Source: Notospermus geniculatus
Lineage: Eukaryota; Nemertea; Pilidiophora; Heteronemertea; Lineidae
Reading direction: 5' to 3'
Assembly: GCA_002633025.1 (NCBI GenBank)
Contig: NMRB01001799.1
Coordinates: 45,428 to 109,427 of the forward strand
DNA: 64,000 nt
In this document: positions 19,953 to 31,200 of the stretch, in pieces
Position numbering within the stretch: the first letter of the stretch is position 1
Layout: every line of letters starts with the position of its first letter
Position numbers and translations under genes: made by a program
The notes under the pieces: generated by a model
Seen by the model: the letters and a program-made list of their open reading frames with translations, nothing else
Databases searched by the model: none
What the model was told of the DNA's origin: nothing

Positions 19953-22900
19953 ATGAAACTAGAAATTCTCACCCCCGTTGAGGATGCCAAAATGGACTCC
20001 AAGAAGACGAGTTCAGATTTGCCAGATAATTCTACAAACCATGAAGTGAATGGTAATGGCGTTAGCAATGGAAATGGCGCATCTGCTGAGAATACCGAAT
20101 CGCATAATGGGACCTTGGATACCCAGGCTGATCCGGTGTCCGATAAACCTGGTGATGGTTTGGCGGAGATGACCAGCTCGTCGGAAACAATACACGATTC
20201 CGATGAGCAAGATGGCAGAACATGTCAATCGGCAGGTAGTCCAGAAAAACAGGACTCTGATTGTGCACAAGTAGCGAGTCCAAATAAAGCTACTGAATGC
20301 AGTGATGACACCTCAGGGAATCCTACTGACGGCAGGGATGATTCTTTTGGGAACAAAGATGTCGGGGAGCAGTCAATGGAGACTGATGGAACTGATAAAT
20401 CTTCTGAGCAGCAGCATTCTAATCAAGAAGAGGCTGACGCTGCAGCTCCTGTTTCTGACGGCATTGACCTTGAGTCTGAAAAAGTTGATGATGCAGCGAC
20501 ATCAGATCGGAACGAGTCTGAAAAAGTTGATGACGCAGCGACGTCAGGTCAGACCGAGCCTGAAAAAGTTGATGACGCAGCGACGTCAGATAAGAACGAG
20601 TCTGAAAAAGTTGGTGATGCAGCGATGTCGGATCAGAACGAGTCTGAAAAAGTTGGTGATGCAGAGACTTCAGATAAGAAAGAATGTAATGATTCTTCTG
20701 AAAAGCAGGATTGTAATCATGATGAGACTGACGCTGCAGCGCCTGTTTCGGGCCACATTGAGGAGTCGGAAAAAGTTGGTGATGCACAGAAGCCAGATCA
20801 GAAAGAATCTGACGAACCGCTGAAAAAGGCGGGCGATGAAAAGGATAATGACAATGTTGATGAGGTTGCTAGTCCACGTCGTGTAACTCGCAGTGCTAGT
20901 AAACAAGGTGGTGATTCTCCTGAGAAGAAATTGGGAGAAAAGACTGTTGAAAGCAACAAAGCTGTTCCTGAATCTGAATCTTCAGAGACTTCTGCCTCAG
21001 AGAAAAAGGTGGCGCTGGATCCTCCTAAGGAGGATGTTGAGGAGGATCTTGAGAAAGTGAAAAGTGGTGGACTGACGATGAAGTTAGATTCTGGTGAGGA
21101 ATTCTCTGTGCAGCTTGCTGTTGAAGATGAAGGTGAGGAAGGAAAAGAGAGTAAGCCATCAGCGTCGGATAGCGATGATGATGTTAAGGTTGTCCATGTT
21201 CAAACTAAACCAAAACCCAAGGCGGAGATTCGTGTTAGCTTCAGTGGAACTACAACTGGCGTTATTGCTGGTACGAACATACAAACACAAAATCGAGGAA
21301 ATATCCAGTCTGTGCCAGTGTTGCAGACGAGGCCTACTCTAGCCCCTTACTTGACGACTGCAGGTTCCTTGGCGCCTGGTGCGTCTCGTATGATTCCATC
21401 TGGTGGTAATGTGTTCGTGCCTGTGCAGATACCACCTACGTCGCTTTTAAAACAGGGTCAGGTGACGGTACCGGTGTTGCTGAACACACAGGTTGGAGGG
21501 GTACAACTGCCAAATGTTGGTCAGATGAGTGCTGCTAAGCCAGTCGTTACGACGGTACAAACGATTACTCCAAAAATCGATCCGGCTGCTCAGGCTGCGT
21601 ACGCGAAAGCAAAGGAGGCTCATGCAAAGAAGGTGGAAGCGTTTGAAAAATTATCGTCGTTCCTGACCTCAATGAGGAAAAAGGTGACAGTTAAAAACAC
21701 AGTTGATGCTCTACGCGACCATGTTGCAAAGTTGCCCGAAATGCGACGGCTGGAAGCGGCGAAAAAGAAAGCGTTGGAATGGAAGATAGAGACGGACAGT
21801 ACAAGTACTGTTAGTGGAGATGCTACTGACCGGGAGAAGAGTGTTACACCTGTAGCTAAGGAAGCTGTGAAGGATGATGAAGACGATGAGGCTACTGACG
21901 TGGAAATGAAAGATGATGAGCCGAAGGCGAAGGATGCCGAGTTAGGGGAAGGAAAAAATGAGGAGAAATCCACGGATGTCGAAATGAAGGCTGATGATGA
22001 GGCTGCAGTGAAGGAGAAACAGAGGGATGATGATACGGATGCAGCGGAGGCTGGAAATGATGAGGGGAAGAAAGATGATTCGGAGGTGGAGAAGGATGAC
22101 AAAGATGATGATAGCAAGAATGATGATGTTGGAAAGAGCAGAGAAGATGTTGAAAAGAGCGAAAAAGATGTTGAAAAGAGCGAAAAAGATGTTGAAAAGA
22201 GCGAAAAAGATGTTGAAAAGAGCGAAGAAGATGTTAAAAAGAGCGGAGAAGATGTTGAAAAGAGCAAAGATGTTGAAAAGAGCAAAGATGTTGTAGATGA
22301 TGAGAAAGTTGACAAAGAAGATGGAGATGTGAAAGATGATGCTGAGGTGAAGAAGAAGGAAGAAGTTGAGGAGGCAAAGAAAAGTGAAAAGAGCGATGAA
22401 AAAGGAAAAAGTGATGAGTCTGAGGTGAAGAAAAACGATGCGAAGTCGGAAGCGGGAGATGCAGATAAGACCACACAGTCGGCATTTGAAGATGATGCAG
22501 AAGTTAAGAAGGGGCCTGAAGATAACGACAGAAACGATCATGAAGATGCAGCCAAGAAACTGCGGCCGGTGGCGAGATTTCTGTACTACAGTGGGCTCGA
22601 TCTTGCAAGGGAATACATTTACAAAGACATCCTTGACAAGCAGGAGGTTCTCCTGGAGAAAAAGAAATTGACTTTCGCTGAGGAGGAGGATTTTTATCGA
22701 CTCAGGCGGGTGTATAGCAGCTACAGACGCAAGAATCGGCCGCTACATCCGAAAGTGAGGAAGTGTCGTTCATGTAACTTTCAAACAGACTCTTCCAATG
22801 CGATGCATTTACATCAGGAACATGGTCATGTGGAACTCACCTCCGGCCGGTATGAATGTGCACTATGCGATTTTGAATCCCGGGCTGCAGTCGCCTTCAA

Positions 22901-24329
22901 GTACCACATGGAAGCCATTCACAATATGGTCGGGCGTGTCACGATCAAACCGTGTTTTTGGCACTGCGATCTCTGCCCGTTTGAACACAACAACAAGGCC
23001 ATGGTGATCAAACACAAAATGAAATGTGGGAAAAAATTCGATATCAAGAAACATCTGTTCCCGACATATGATGATATAAACTTTTTATTCCGTGCTCTCC
23101 CCGGGCCATCCATTGGTTCCAACCCTGCGCTTACTCCACCGGCTCCTCCAAAACCTGTCGGTGGCTCGTGGGCGGCTGTCAGCTCGAAAATGGCATCCAG
23201 CAAACCACAGAATTCATTGCCAAAAGTGTATAATACTGCAAGTATGGTAGGTCAGCCCCAGGTGGTGACCTACATGACCAATAACGGACCACTCCGCCTC
23301 CAGCTGGACCCTTCCAAGGGAGTACCCTCTGTACCAGTGCCAAATTCCAAGTCTGCCCTCATCAGACATTTGTCCACGTCAACAGCTCCACGATTAGTGG
23401 CGCCTGCTGTGTCAACCATGTCAACTGTGGGGAAGATGCCTATTGCGTCAAATTTCGTGAAAAAGCCTGCTGTGCCCTCGGCAACTCTCGGGAAAAGGCC
23501 TGCTGGTCCAGTCGCCATTGCTCCTCCACCAACAAAAGTGGCAAAGAGCGAGTTAGAAATCTGTGAAATATGTGGTGGATTTATAAAGGATCGTCATTCA
23601 TTGAGATTGCACTTCAAAATGGCGCACTGCATCGAGATTGACGAAAGTGTGATCAATTCGAGACATACGGCGCCACTCAGTTGCGAACTTTGCACGAAGC
23701 GTTTCTGGACATTTCAGGGTCTGACGATGCATCGGGTCGCCATGAACCATATTCCGCCGAGCAGTACAAAGTCCCTGCGTGGAAGCAAGTGCTTCATCTG
23801 TAGCGTCTTTGTTGCCGACATCATGAAGCACATCAACTCGACTCACAACATGATCCCAGGACAACTGAACACCATCAGAATCTGTCCGGTATGCGGCAAT
23901 ACAACAAATCCAGGAACTCTGGTCGGACATCTTAGGATGCTACATAACATGAACCTGCCTACACCGACGACAGCAAACATGGCCGCAGCGGCTGCGGAAA
24001 GCCGAAAATCCTGTCCGCATTGTAAGCGTTCTTTCGTTTCCACAGAAACTCTAAATCAACACATCCAACAGTGCCATTCGTACAAGTGTCACTTGTGCAA
24101 TTTCCGATGTTCTTCAATCGATCAATACAGGGTGCACATCACGAGCGCGCACAAGAAAAAACCCCGATCATGCAAGATGTGTAAAAAGAGTTTCATAGGC
24201 GCCGCCTACACTGTCCATGTCCAAAAAGAACATTGCCGGCAGTTCAGCATCAAGTTGGAACGGTGCGACCACCTGGTGAAACAATCTGATGGCTCTTCAA
24301 AATCAGGAAAGAAGGCAGTCACAACATAG
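19953..24329 (+). CDS. MEP-1: MEP-1-like C2H2 zinc-finger chromatin protein
   Basis: 1458 aa in one uninterrupted exon. The start follows an acceptor by 25 bases with an in-frame TGA between. The first ~900 residues are acidic and disordered, with two internal repeats (14-residue SEKVDDAATSDxNE units around residues 175-245; seven-residue KDVEKSE units around 730-780). Then a conserved block (ARFLYYSGLDLAREYIYKDI), three C2H2-like fingers (about 935-1025), the KKHLFPTYDD segment, a Pro/Ser linker and about seven more fingers (about 1200-1425), including CELCTKRFWTFQGLTMH and CFICSVFVADIMKH. Order and spacing match C. elegans/Drosophila MEP-1, a nuclear partner of Mi-2 that represses germline genes in soma. 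Function here is inferred from the family. The antisense strand is open over the acidic repeats only because of codon bias. Confidence 0.85.
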   Translation: MKLEILTPVEDAKMDSKKTSSDLPDNSTNHEVNGNGVSNGNGASAENTESHNGTLDTQADPVSDKPGDGLAEMTSSSETIHDSDEQDGRTCQSAGSPEKQDSDCAQVASPNKATECSDDTSGNPTDGRDDSFGNKDVGEQSMETDGTDKSSEQQHSNQEEADAAAPVSDGIDLESEKVDDAATSDRNESEKVDDAATSGQTEPEKVDDAATSDKNESEKVGDAAMSDQNESEKVGDAETSDKKECNDSSEKQDCNHDETDAAAPVSGHIEESEKVGDAQKPDQKESDEPLKKAGDEKDNDNVDEVASPRRVTRSASKQGGDSPEKKLGEKTVESNKAVPESESSETSASEKKVALDPPKEDVEEDLEKVKSGGLTMKLDSGEEFSVQLAVEDEGEEGKESKPSASDSDDDVKVVHVQTKPKPKAEIRVSFSGTTTGVIAGTNIQTQNRGNIQSVPVLQTRPTLAPYLTTAGSLAPGASRMIPSGGNVFVPVQIPPTSLLKQGQVTVPVLLNTQVGGVQLPNVGQMSAAKPVVTTVQTITPKIDPAAQAAYAKAKEAHAKKVEAFEKLSSFLTSMRKKVTVKNTVDALRDHVAKLPEMRRLEAAKKKALEWKIETDSTSTVSGDATDREKSVTPVAKEAVKDDEDDEATDVEMKDDEPKAKDAELGEGKNEEKSTDVEMKADDEAAVKEKQRDDDTDAAEAGNDEGKKDDSEVEKDDKDDDSKNDDVGKSREDVEKSEKDVEKSEKDVEKSEKDVEKSEEDVKKSGEDVEKSKDVEKSKDVVDDEKVDKEDGDVKDDAEVKKKEEVEEAKKSEKSDEKGKSDESEVKKNDAKSEAGDADKTTQSAFEDDAEVKKGPEDNDRNDHEDAAKKLRPVARFLYYSGLDLAREYIYKDILDKQEVLLEKKKLTFAEEEDFYRLRRVYSSYRRKNRPLHPKVRKCRSCNFQTDSSNAMHLHQEHGHVELTSGRYECALCDFESRAAVAFKYHMEAIHNMVGRVTIKPCFWHCDLCPFEHNNKAMVIKHKMKCGKKFDIKKHLFPTYDDINFLFRALPGPSIGSNPALTPPAPPKPVGGSWAAVSSKMASSKPQNSLPKVYNTASMVGQPQVVTYMTNNGPLRLQLDPSKGVPSVPVPNSKSALIRHLSTSTAPRLVAPAVSTMSTVGKMPIASNFVKKPAVPSATLGKRPAGPVAIAPPPTKVAKSELEICEICGGFIKDRHSLRLHFKMAHCIEIDESVINSRHTAPLSCELCTKRFWTFQGLTMHRVAMNHIPPSSTKSLRGSKCFICSVFVADIMKHINSTHNMIPGQLNTIRICPVCGNTTNPGTLVGHLRMLHNMNLPTPTTANMAAAAAESRKSCPHCKRSFVSTETLNQHIQQCHSYKCHLCNFRCSSIDQYRVHITSAHKKKPRSCKMCKKSFIGAAYTVHVQKEHCRQFSIKLERCDHLVKQSDGSSKSGKKAVTT
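20473..20690 (+). repeat. 42-bp coding tandem repeat in MEP-1
   Basis: Five consecutive 14-residue units (SEKVDDAATSDRNE and variants). The DNA units are nearly identical, indicating recent unequal exchange. Unit number is likely to vary between individuals. Confidence 0.85.
22132..22290 (+). repeat. 21-bp coding tandem repeat in MEP-1
   Basis: Six to seven copies of a KDVEKSE unit with occasional changes, encoding a highly charged, probably helical spacer before the zinc fingers. Confidence 0.85.
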
Positions 24330-24675
24330 TTCTTTACAAGCGACAACATAGTTCTAGTTTCAAGTCGTACAATTCAGAAGAGCTGGCTTAGACGTCAATT
24401 TGTGTTGTGTTTTTGTTCAAACACGAGTTGAAAAAGTTTGTTAGCAACAGTTTAATAGATATTTAAAAAATGTGGTGGTCGTAGTTGATCATCAATCAGA
24501 TTATTTCACATGGAAGCATGCCACTTTCACGTGACTTTCTTAACTCGTCTTCAAACAAAAATACGAATCGACGGCTAGGTAGCTCTCGTGATGGTGAGAC
24601 CGTAATGACCAAGTAATCTGAGCTGCTTGTTAATTGAGTTGCAGTGTCATACTCAGCCAGATTAAAGCGGGTGAT

Positions 24676-24801
24676 CCTGTCGCGATTTTGGCTTGAGACG
24701 CAGTTGCGTTCCCTTGCGGTTACCATATAAGGACTTCCGATTGCCATATAAGGTAATCGCAAGGGAACGCAACCCCGTCTCAAGGCCAAATCGTGACAGT
24801 G
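24676..24801. repeat. Long hairpin in the MEP-1 3' region
   Basis: Two arms of about 55 bp (24676-24730 and 24748-24801) pair nearly completely around a short loop; each contains a TTGCGTTCCCTTGCG core. If within the transcript it would form a stable stem. It is most likely a foldback MITE. Confidence 0.65.
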
Positions 24802-25449
24802 GATTCGCCGCTTAAGATTTGAGCATATTTGTAAAAAGTCAGATATTTGACAAAGTGTACCAGTGTGAAAGGAAGAGGGGTCCCAGGAATGCAAGTCCAA
24901 GCTACAACAGTGCAACAGTCCACTGTTGTAAGGTTATACATGTATTTGAAAGGACACGGTTTTCATAGCCTTGCACCCTAATCTCTCATAAATAAGATTG
25001 GACTTCGATTCCTGTCACACCGGTACATTTGAAATCTATAAATATACACATAAGTAGGATATATGGAGTCTGGTTTGGGACATTGGATGTGCTCGGAATG
25101 TTCTAGGCGGCAAAATGGAAATATTTAATGGTGTGTGTATCTAATTTTTCTATCGTAAAAAGTGTATATCAGTCTGTAAGTGTTGCTAGTTGCATCGTGT
25201 TGATGGGGAATACTGTCCTTGACTTCGCTTAAGATTTCCACATGGCTATTTTTGCACGCTACAACGGTTAACCACATCTGGCAAAGTGTTTGATACATAA
25301 ACGTGAAAGTGTTCTGAGAGTTGGCAGATTTTATTTTTGGTCTGGTACTGAGTGGGGCTAGGCCCTGTGAATTGATGTGAAAAGTCTGTAATCTGGGACA
25401 ACATTTTCGTGGTCCTCAGATAAATACTGTGTTGTTTGCGATGGCTTAA

Positions 25450-25789
25450 CTCTCTCAGGCCCGTTCTTGGGAATTGGATGTCTCCTGACGTCACACAACT
25501 TCATCTCCAAACCCTCAAGATATTTTTGATCGTCACAGCGACTGCAATGTCATCTAGTGCCCTGAAAGGCAACTAGGAAATCATAAGACTTGCAAGCTCA
25601 TGTTTATATAGGCCTCGATAATTAGATGGCAAGACAGAATTTTTGTTATGTCAGCTGAAAGGAATTGCTGTTGTACCAACACTTGCTGTGCGGGACATGT
25701 GCTTGAAATGAAGAACACTTTATTCCATGGTTACATGTAGGTTGGTACTAGGCACAGGGAGTTGCATTAATCCACTGGGCCTGAGAGAG
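25450..25789. mobile_element. TTAA-flanked MITE (piggyBac-like target)
   Basis: A 340-bp element with perfect 13-bp inverted termini CTCTCTCAGGCCC and GGGCCTGAGAGAG, bordered by TTAA at 25446-25449 and 25790-25793. TTAA target duplication is typical of piggyBac-mobilised elements. No coding capacity. Confidence 0.75.
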
Positions 25790-26327
25790 TTAAGAGACGT
25801 ATGAAGTGTTGTGATTCATATTGAGAATGTCCACTGGTATTTATTGTACGCTTGTACTGTTCATGACAGGTTAATAGTGAGGTTAAGATGAAGCTGAAAA
25901 AACGACAGCAAGAAGGACTTCCAAATTGTCTCATGATCAGGAGTTGGTTCAGAACAGAACGACATCATTGACTTGATGGCATTCCTCAGATGAGATTCAG
26001 TATAAAAATAGGCACGATTTGTTGATTTTAATATAATCCACGATCCCTGTATGGAGTAGTTCTATACATTGGGTATTACTGGAGCAGTTGAGATTAAGAA
26101 CTGAGATTTTTCTGTTTGGTGCAGAGCTGTACAAACTGTGAAATGGAAAAGACTCCTTAAACTCGTGTTGTTTAATTTGAACACCAGGTGGCAGTTTAGC
26201 CCCAGTTGGCAAAGAAAGTCACTTTAAAAAGTTGGAAAATTTGCATTATTTCAGAATTCCTAGGTGAGAGCATGGAACGTCGTGTGAAGTGTGTCAGAAC
26301 ACATCTTGTAGACGATTGTCGAATTTG

Positions 26328-26513
26328 CAGATCTGCGCACTTCCACCGAAATCTCAACCAGAACCTCAATCTGAAACCGGCTGACGTGACGCCATCCATG
26401 ATTCAGCAATGATCAAGTCTGAAGCAACGTCACTGTCGTATGGTTGTCTGCGTTACGTCATTCAGTTTCAGACCGAGGTTGTGGTTGAGATTTCAGCGGA
26501 AGTGCACAGATCT
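26328..26513. repeat. Foldback element
   Basis: Arms at 26328-26380 and 26465-26513 are inverted repeats (for example CAGATCTGCGCACTTCC against GGAAGTGCACAGATCTG). Spacer about 85 bp. Downstream of MEP-1. Confidence 0.65.
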
Positions 26514-27459
26514 GTCGTTTACGTCAATTTGAGAATGGTCTATACCAAGGTGCACTGCTCACTTTAAACTCTTGGTCTCGCTACTCTTTCAGCCATCAAC
26601 ATTGTGTAGAACAAAACTAATTAGTGTATATGTACATTCTTCATTAGTAATGTTAAGAGAAAAATATGTTAATTTTTGATGGCTAAATTTTCTCAATATT
26701 GTATACATTTCAGGCTCTCCTGATAGAATAACAATATAAAATGAAAATTGTACGAAATTGTATTGTTGTATTTGTCAGTTTCATGAAATAGCCGCGGTTT
26801 CATACTCCGTGCACAGGCAGCCTCAACTTAACCCCAACTTATGAATGCTGGATGAACGAGATTGATGCTGAAATGATCAAAGTTCAGGGTGCAAAATCAA
26901 TATGAAGGAGTGATCAGGTGATGCTGAAAATTGGTAAACAGGGCATTTGGAGGCAAGGAAGACAATGGTGAGGGTTTCATCCTGATACAACTTTGTTCAC
27001 TGAGTTCAGGTAAAGACTCGGCTTCTTCTCCCTTGACCTTCAGACAAGCAAACCACATTCCGTGTTCAACGTACCGTGTGCAAAAAATTTCCCGTCCCAA
27101 AAATAGCAACCAATCACAGCAAAGCATTGGTAGCTCGGGTATGTTGTTGACATCCAACACCCACGTGTGTTCAGTAATGACATTGACCAATCAAAATTTG
27201 ATAAAATGACATCCTTGATATTTTTTCTTCGGAGAAACAAGGCTTCTGATTGGGCGTATGAGAAAATCCCAAAGCGTTGAACACGGAAACTGGCTGCTTG
27301 CTGCAGAGTGTAGGAAGAGGTTAGCCGATTTCACACGATGCATTATGGAGTACCTTGATCAAATTTTCTGACAAACTGATGTTTTTTGGGGCATTGGACT
27401 CTACGCTGGCTACAGCCATGATAAATGAAATAACAAAATTGAATCTAACTGAAATAACA

Positions 27460-27465
27460 TTTATT
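27460..27465 (-). terminator. Probable polyadenylation signal of the dynein gene
   Basis: AATAAA on the minus strand about 740 bases past the dynein stop (28202-28204). It would give a 3' UTR of about 760 nt. No nearer AATAAA is evident. Confidence 0.4.
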
Positions 27466-28201
27466 TAATATAAGTATAATAACCAATGTTCAATATCATC
27501 ACAGATACAAATACAGACAAAATAATTCTCAGCTATCTTTCGGACGGCCTGATGCGTGGGAGAAATCCTAATTCTCTCCTTCAGCAGTTATAAATTAACA
27601 TGATTTCATGATAAATCTGTTTCCCTCAGATGGGTCTTGGTATCATTAATACGAACAGCACAAGTTATGGTGGACGGAGAGGTTTCAAATGAATTTAGTT
27701 CAATTATGGAGGAATAAATATTCCTCCAAGGTTCAATCATCCTGGACTTCTTGATATCAAACACCTTTACTGCTTGCCCCTAACCCCTTGGACCTGTTCC
27801 CCAATTTGAAATTTACGATATAACCCAGGCACTTGTGCCATTAAATGTCCATAAATTAGAACTATCACAATGAAACAGCTATAGGCTATAGAACTAGAAG
27901 TTCTGTCAGGTGACCGGTTTTTGTCAGTTATCTGTGCATGAACATGACGAATCATATGGGAGGAAGACAGAACCAGTCTTACGAATGGACGGAATATTTT
28001 CCCGTCCAATCAGAGATCTCCAGGACTTTGTAACCTCGTCCTGGTATAACATGGCACTAAGTGCTTTTGTTACAACCCAAAAGGGCTGATGGGTGACCCT
28101 TGTAAAAATCTAAGCAAGGGGTCAGTATGAAGTTTAACTCCACAGTCAGTGCACATAGAATGCTGTGGTATTGCCAGTATATAATGAACTAGGTGTGTAC
28201 T

Positions 28202-31200
28202 TTACTTGGTGTCACAGAGCAAGGCAACACCCCGAAGGACCCAGTGATCTGGTGTCTGAGCTGTCTTCAGGTCAACCGGGGCGATATACGTCAAGTCCGT
28301 CCTCTTCGGTTTCTTGTAGATCGGACAAGAATATGCTTTGCTGTCGTGGGAGTTCGGGTTGTTAATGGCGTCAATCAAAATAACCGGCAACGGCTCGAAT
28401 AGAACTTTGGGTTTTTGTTCCACCAGTTTGCAACCGCGGCGATCCCATCCAGCACCCTCTAGGAACAGACCGTAGACGTAGACGCCCTCTGCTGGCGGTT
28501 GTGTGATGTCGTCTTTCAGATAGCGAGTGACTTCATTATGCAGGACGACACCGTCTAAAGCCCACCCTTTGTGGGCTCGGGTCACCTCCTGAAAACAAAA
28601 ATTCAGGTGTTATTTATTGCTGATGGAATGTTTCTTGCTGAACGGTTTTGTATATTTTGAGCAGAAATTTGATCCCTACCGAGGGGGTTCATTGCATTTA
28701 ACATGTTTAACAGGTTAACAGAGAGCGGGGCAAAATCTGTCACATGAGGGCCTTGTTGAGTAAACACCCCAGAGGATGAACATAACGGGATTCACTTTCC
28801 ATCTTACCTGTCTCATGGCTGTGAGGAAACCTTGAGGATTAAAGAACCCAGTCATCCAGAACGTGTTCGGCCGATTCTCGAACACCCACGAGTGGAACTG
28901 ACTGTTACGTTCGATCAACTCTGTGAACCAGAAACCGAGGGTGCTCGACTCCCAGGAGATCTAAAACACAATATGATTGGGTGAGAAATTGTTTACAGAA
29001 CCTTTTAGAGTGGAAATTTGGATGTTATGACCAATAGATCCCAAGGAATCTGTCAGAGTGGTACAGTGGAAACATCACGCCTGTCACCTCTGAGGTTCCA
29101 GGTTTGATTCCTGCTCAGATTCATTCTTCAAGTGACATGTAGTGCAGGGATTCTCCAGCTTCTATACTCCTCATAATGCCAGATTTAGCACGCAGCTTTT
29201 GATTCAACATTGCAAGGAATCTGTCATGTTCAGTGTGAGATGACATCCAACTTACCTTCTGCCAAACCTTAGGAATACGAGCATCATACATACAATCCAG
29301 CGCATCCCTCAAGTTTTCATTCATGATGATCGTGCCATCAATGGCGAGTTTGAGATCTGTCAAGGTCAGCCTCACGTTGGAGATGACCTTCTGCATGCGG
29401 TCGACCTCCTGTCTCAGGAAGATGTTCATTGGCTGCAGCGGCCCGTACTTATTCAGGCGAGCCTTCACTTCGTATGGGATGTAGTCATTGGGTAGTTTCT
29501 CCAACATGTCATCGCAGAGACGATAGACGACGGACTCACGGGTTTCCCCGCCTGATCCACTGCTGTCTTTTGGCTGGATGTTTAGGATGACGTCAAGAAT
29601 TGTTTTGGCAGTCTTACTCTGGTAACTGGAAAGAAAGAATATTGTAATAGAATGGTACCCGCTCTCGCCACGCCATTATGTAACCCATACGAGGAACGCC
29701 CACATGGACGTAGCGCAGGCGTTATGACTTACGTGATATCGGCATTTGGATGGAGACCGAATGCTTCAGGCGTGTCTGTAGGGGGCAAACTACTGATGTA
29801 GTCCATATATTCATTCATCTTGGTACACTTGGGGATCACGTAGCCTTTGTAGAAATTGAAGTTCGGACTAAACATCGTTTCTCCAAACCAAACTCCACAG
29901 AATGTATTCAGCAGCCGTTTGTCAAAGTCGTCCGTCACACGACCGCCATATTGGATCTCGCCGAACATGTATCGCACGCAGTTCCAGTTGACACCCTGTG
30001 GAAAAATAATAATAAGTTTACTCTAACAGCCCTGACCCAGATATCTCACATCCTTGGTAGGCCTTTGACTGAAAAGTATTTGAAGGAAGTTTGTTCCTAT
30101 CAACTATCTGAAGAATGTTTCTTCAAATTCTTTCTAACTTACTTCCACAGTGTTTAGGAAACTTTAACAAAGATACTGTCTGCCAATCTGGCATGCCAAT
30201 ATATTGGGATGGTACTGGCTTTGTGGACAACTGTCTAACAGGACGGTCTGTCCCTCAGGACAGGTAACACTCATAGGAACAATCATCATGATCATACAAA
30301 TGAGTTGTCCTACAAGAGTGATGTATTTTTGTGCGTTACTGCTCCCACGATCTTCCGTACCTTCTTGATGTCCATATCATCCAAATGATTCTGCACAAAC
30401 TGGATGCTGGCATTGAAATCCGATGCATTGAACTCGTACGGGATGTTCCATCCGAGAGGGCCGAACTTCCTCCGTTCTTGGACTGTCGTGTGTAAGAAAG
30501 CGACGCCAAACAGCATCGGTTTCCACTGGGGCATGTTGGAGATGTCAAGGAAGTCTTGGGTGAAGCCGGCGTACGACCGCTTCAGACCAGCCTTGATACC
30601 CTGGGGTGGCTCGTTGGTAAATTTGATGGACATCTGAAATGTATTACAAGGTATGAAAGTGTTATCAAACAAACAGCACCAATGGCGACCAAATTCTGCT
30701 GAGTCATGTTGGAGTAAAAGCCAAGTGGTAAAAGGTGAACTCACCTGTAGAAAACTGATAGGGAACTTGGGATGCACTTCTGTGGTCACCCACAATCTGA
30801 ACGCATCGTGGACGGACTCCGTCTCAAGGACCAGGTCCATCACCTCATTAACGAACGCCAGAGACAAGTGACAGTTCTGGAGGAGAGTCCAGCCACCGTT
30901 AGTGAACATGTGAGACAACAGACGACGGGCGTGGACGTCCTGACCTTGACCCATCGAGATGGCCCTACATTCTGAAATGGAAGAAGTCGAGGATCACAAT
31001 ATTTGTCGAAGTGGTGCAGTGGAAACATCACAGCCTGTCACCGCTGAAGTTGTAGTTCAATCCTCAGTTAGACACAGGAGGAGTGTGACAACGTTTGAGA
31101 CTTGTATGATGTGGTCACCACATCCCACTTTCTGATATCTCACTTACCAAGCTTGTGTTTCTTAGCCAGGTTTTCAATATTCGTCGTCGGATCTGACCCC

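Larger units (their letters stand above)
24330..28201. other. Convergent 3' region between MEP-1 and the dynein gene
   Basis: No coding exon seen. It holds the 3' UTR of MEP-1 (end not determined), the foldbacks 24676-24801 and 26328-26513, the TTAA-flanked element 25450-25789, and on the minus strand the dynein 3' UTR ending near 27440. Confidence 0.5.

Noticed and set aside
20302-20823. 173-codon frame inside MEP-1 in another frame
   Set aside because: Shadow of the 42-bp coding repeat; the amino acid pattern simply follows the repeat.
21620-22474. 284-codon open frame antisense to MEP-1
   Set aside because: Low-complexity Ser/Phe/Leu string produced by the complement of GAT/GAA-rich acidic repeats; no independent support.
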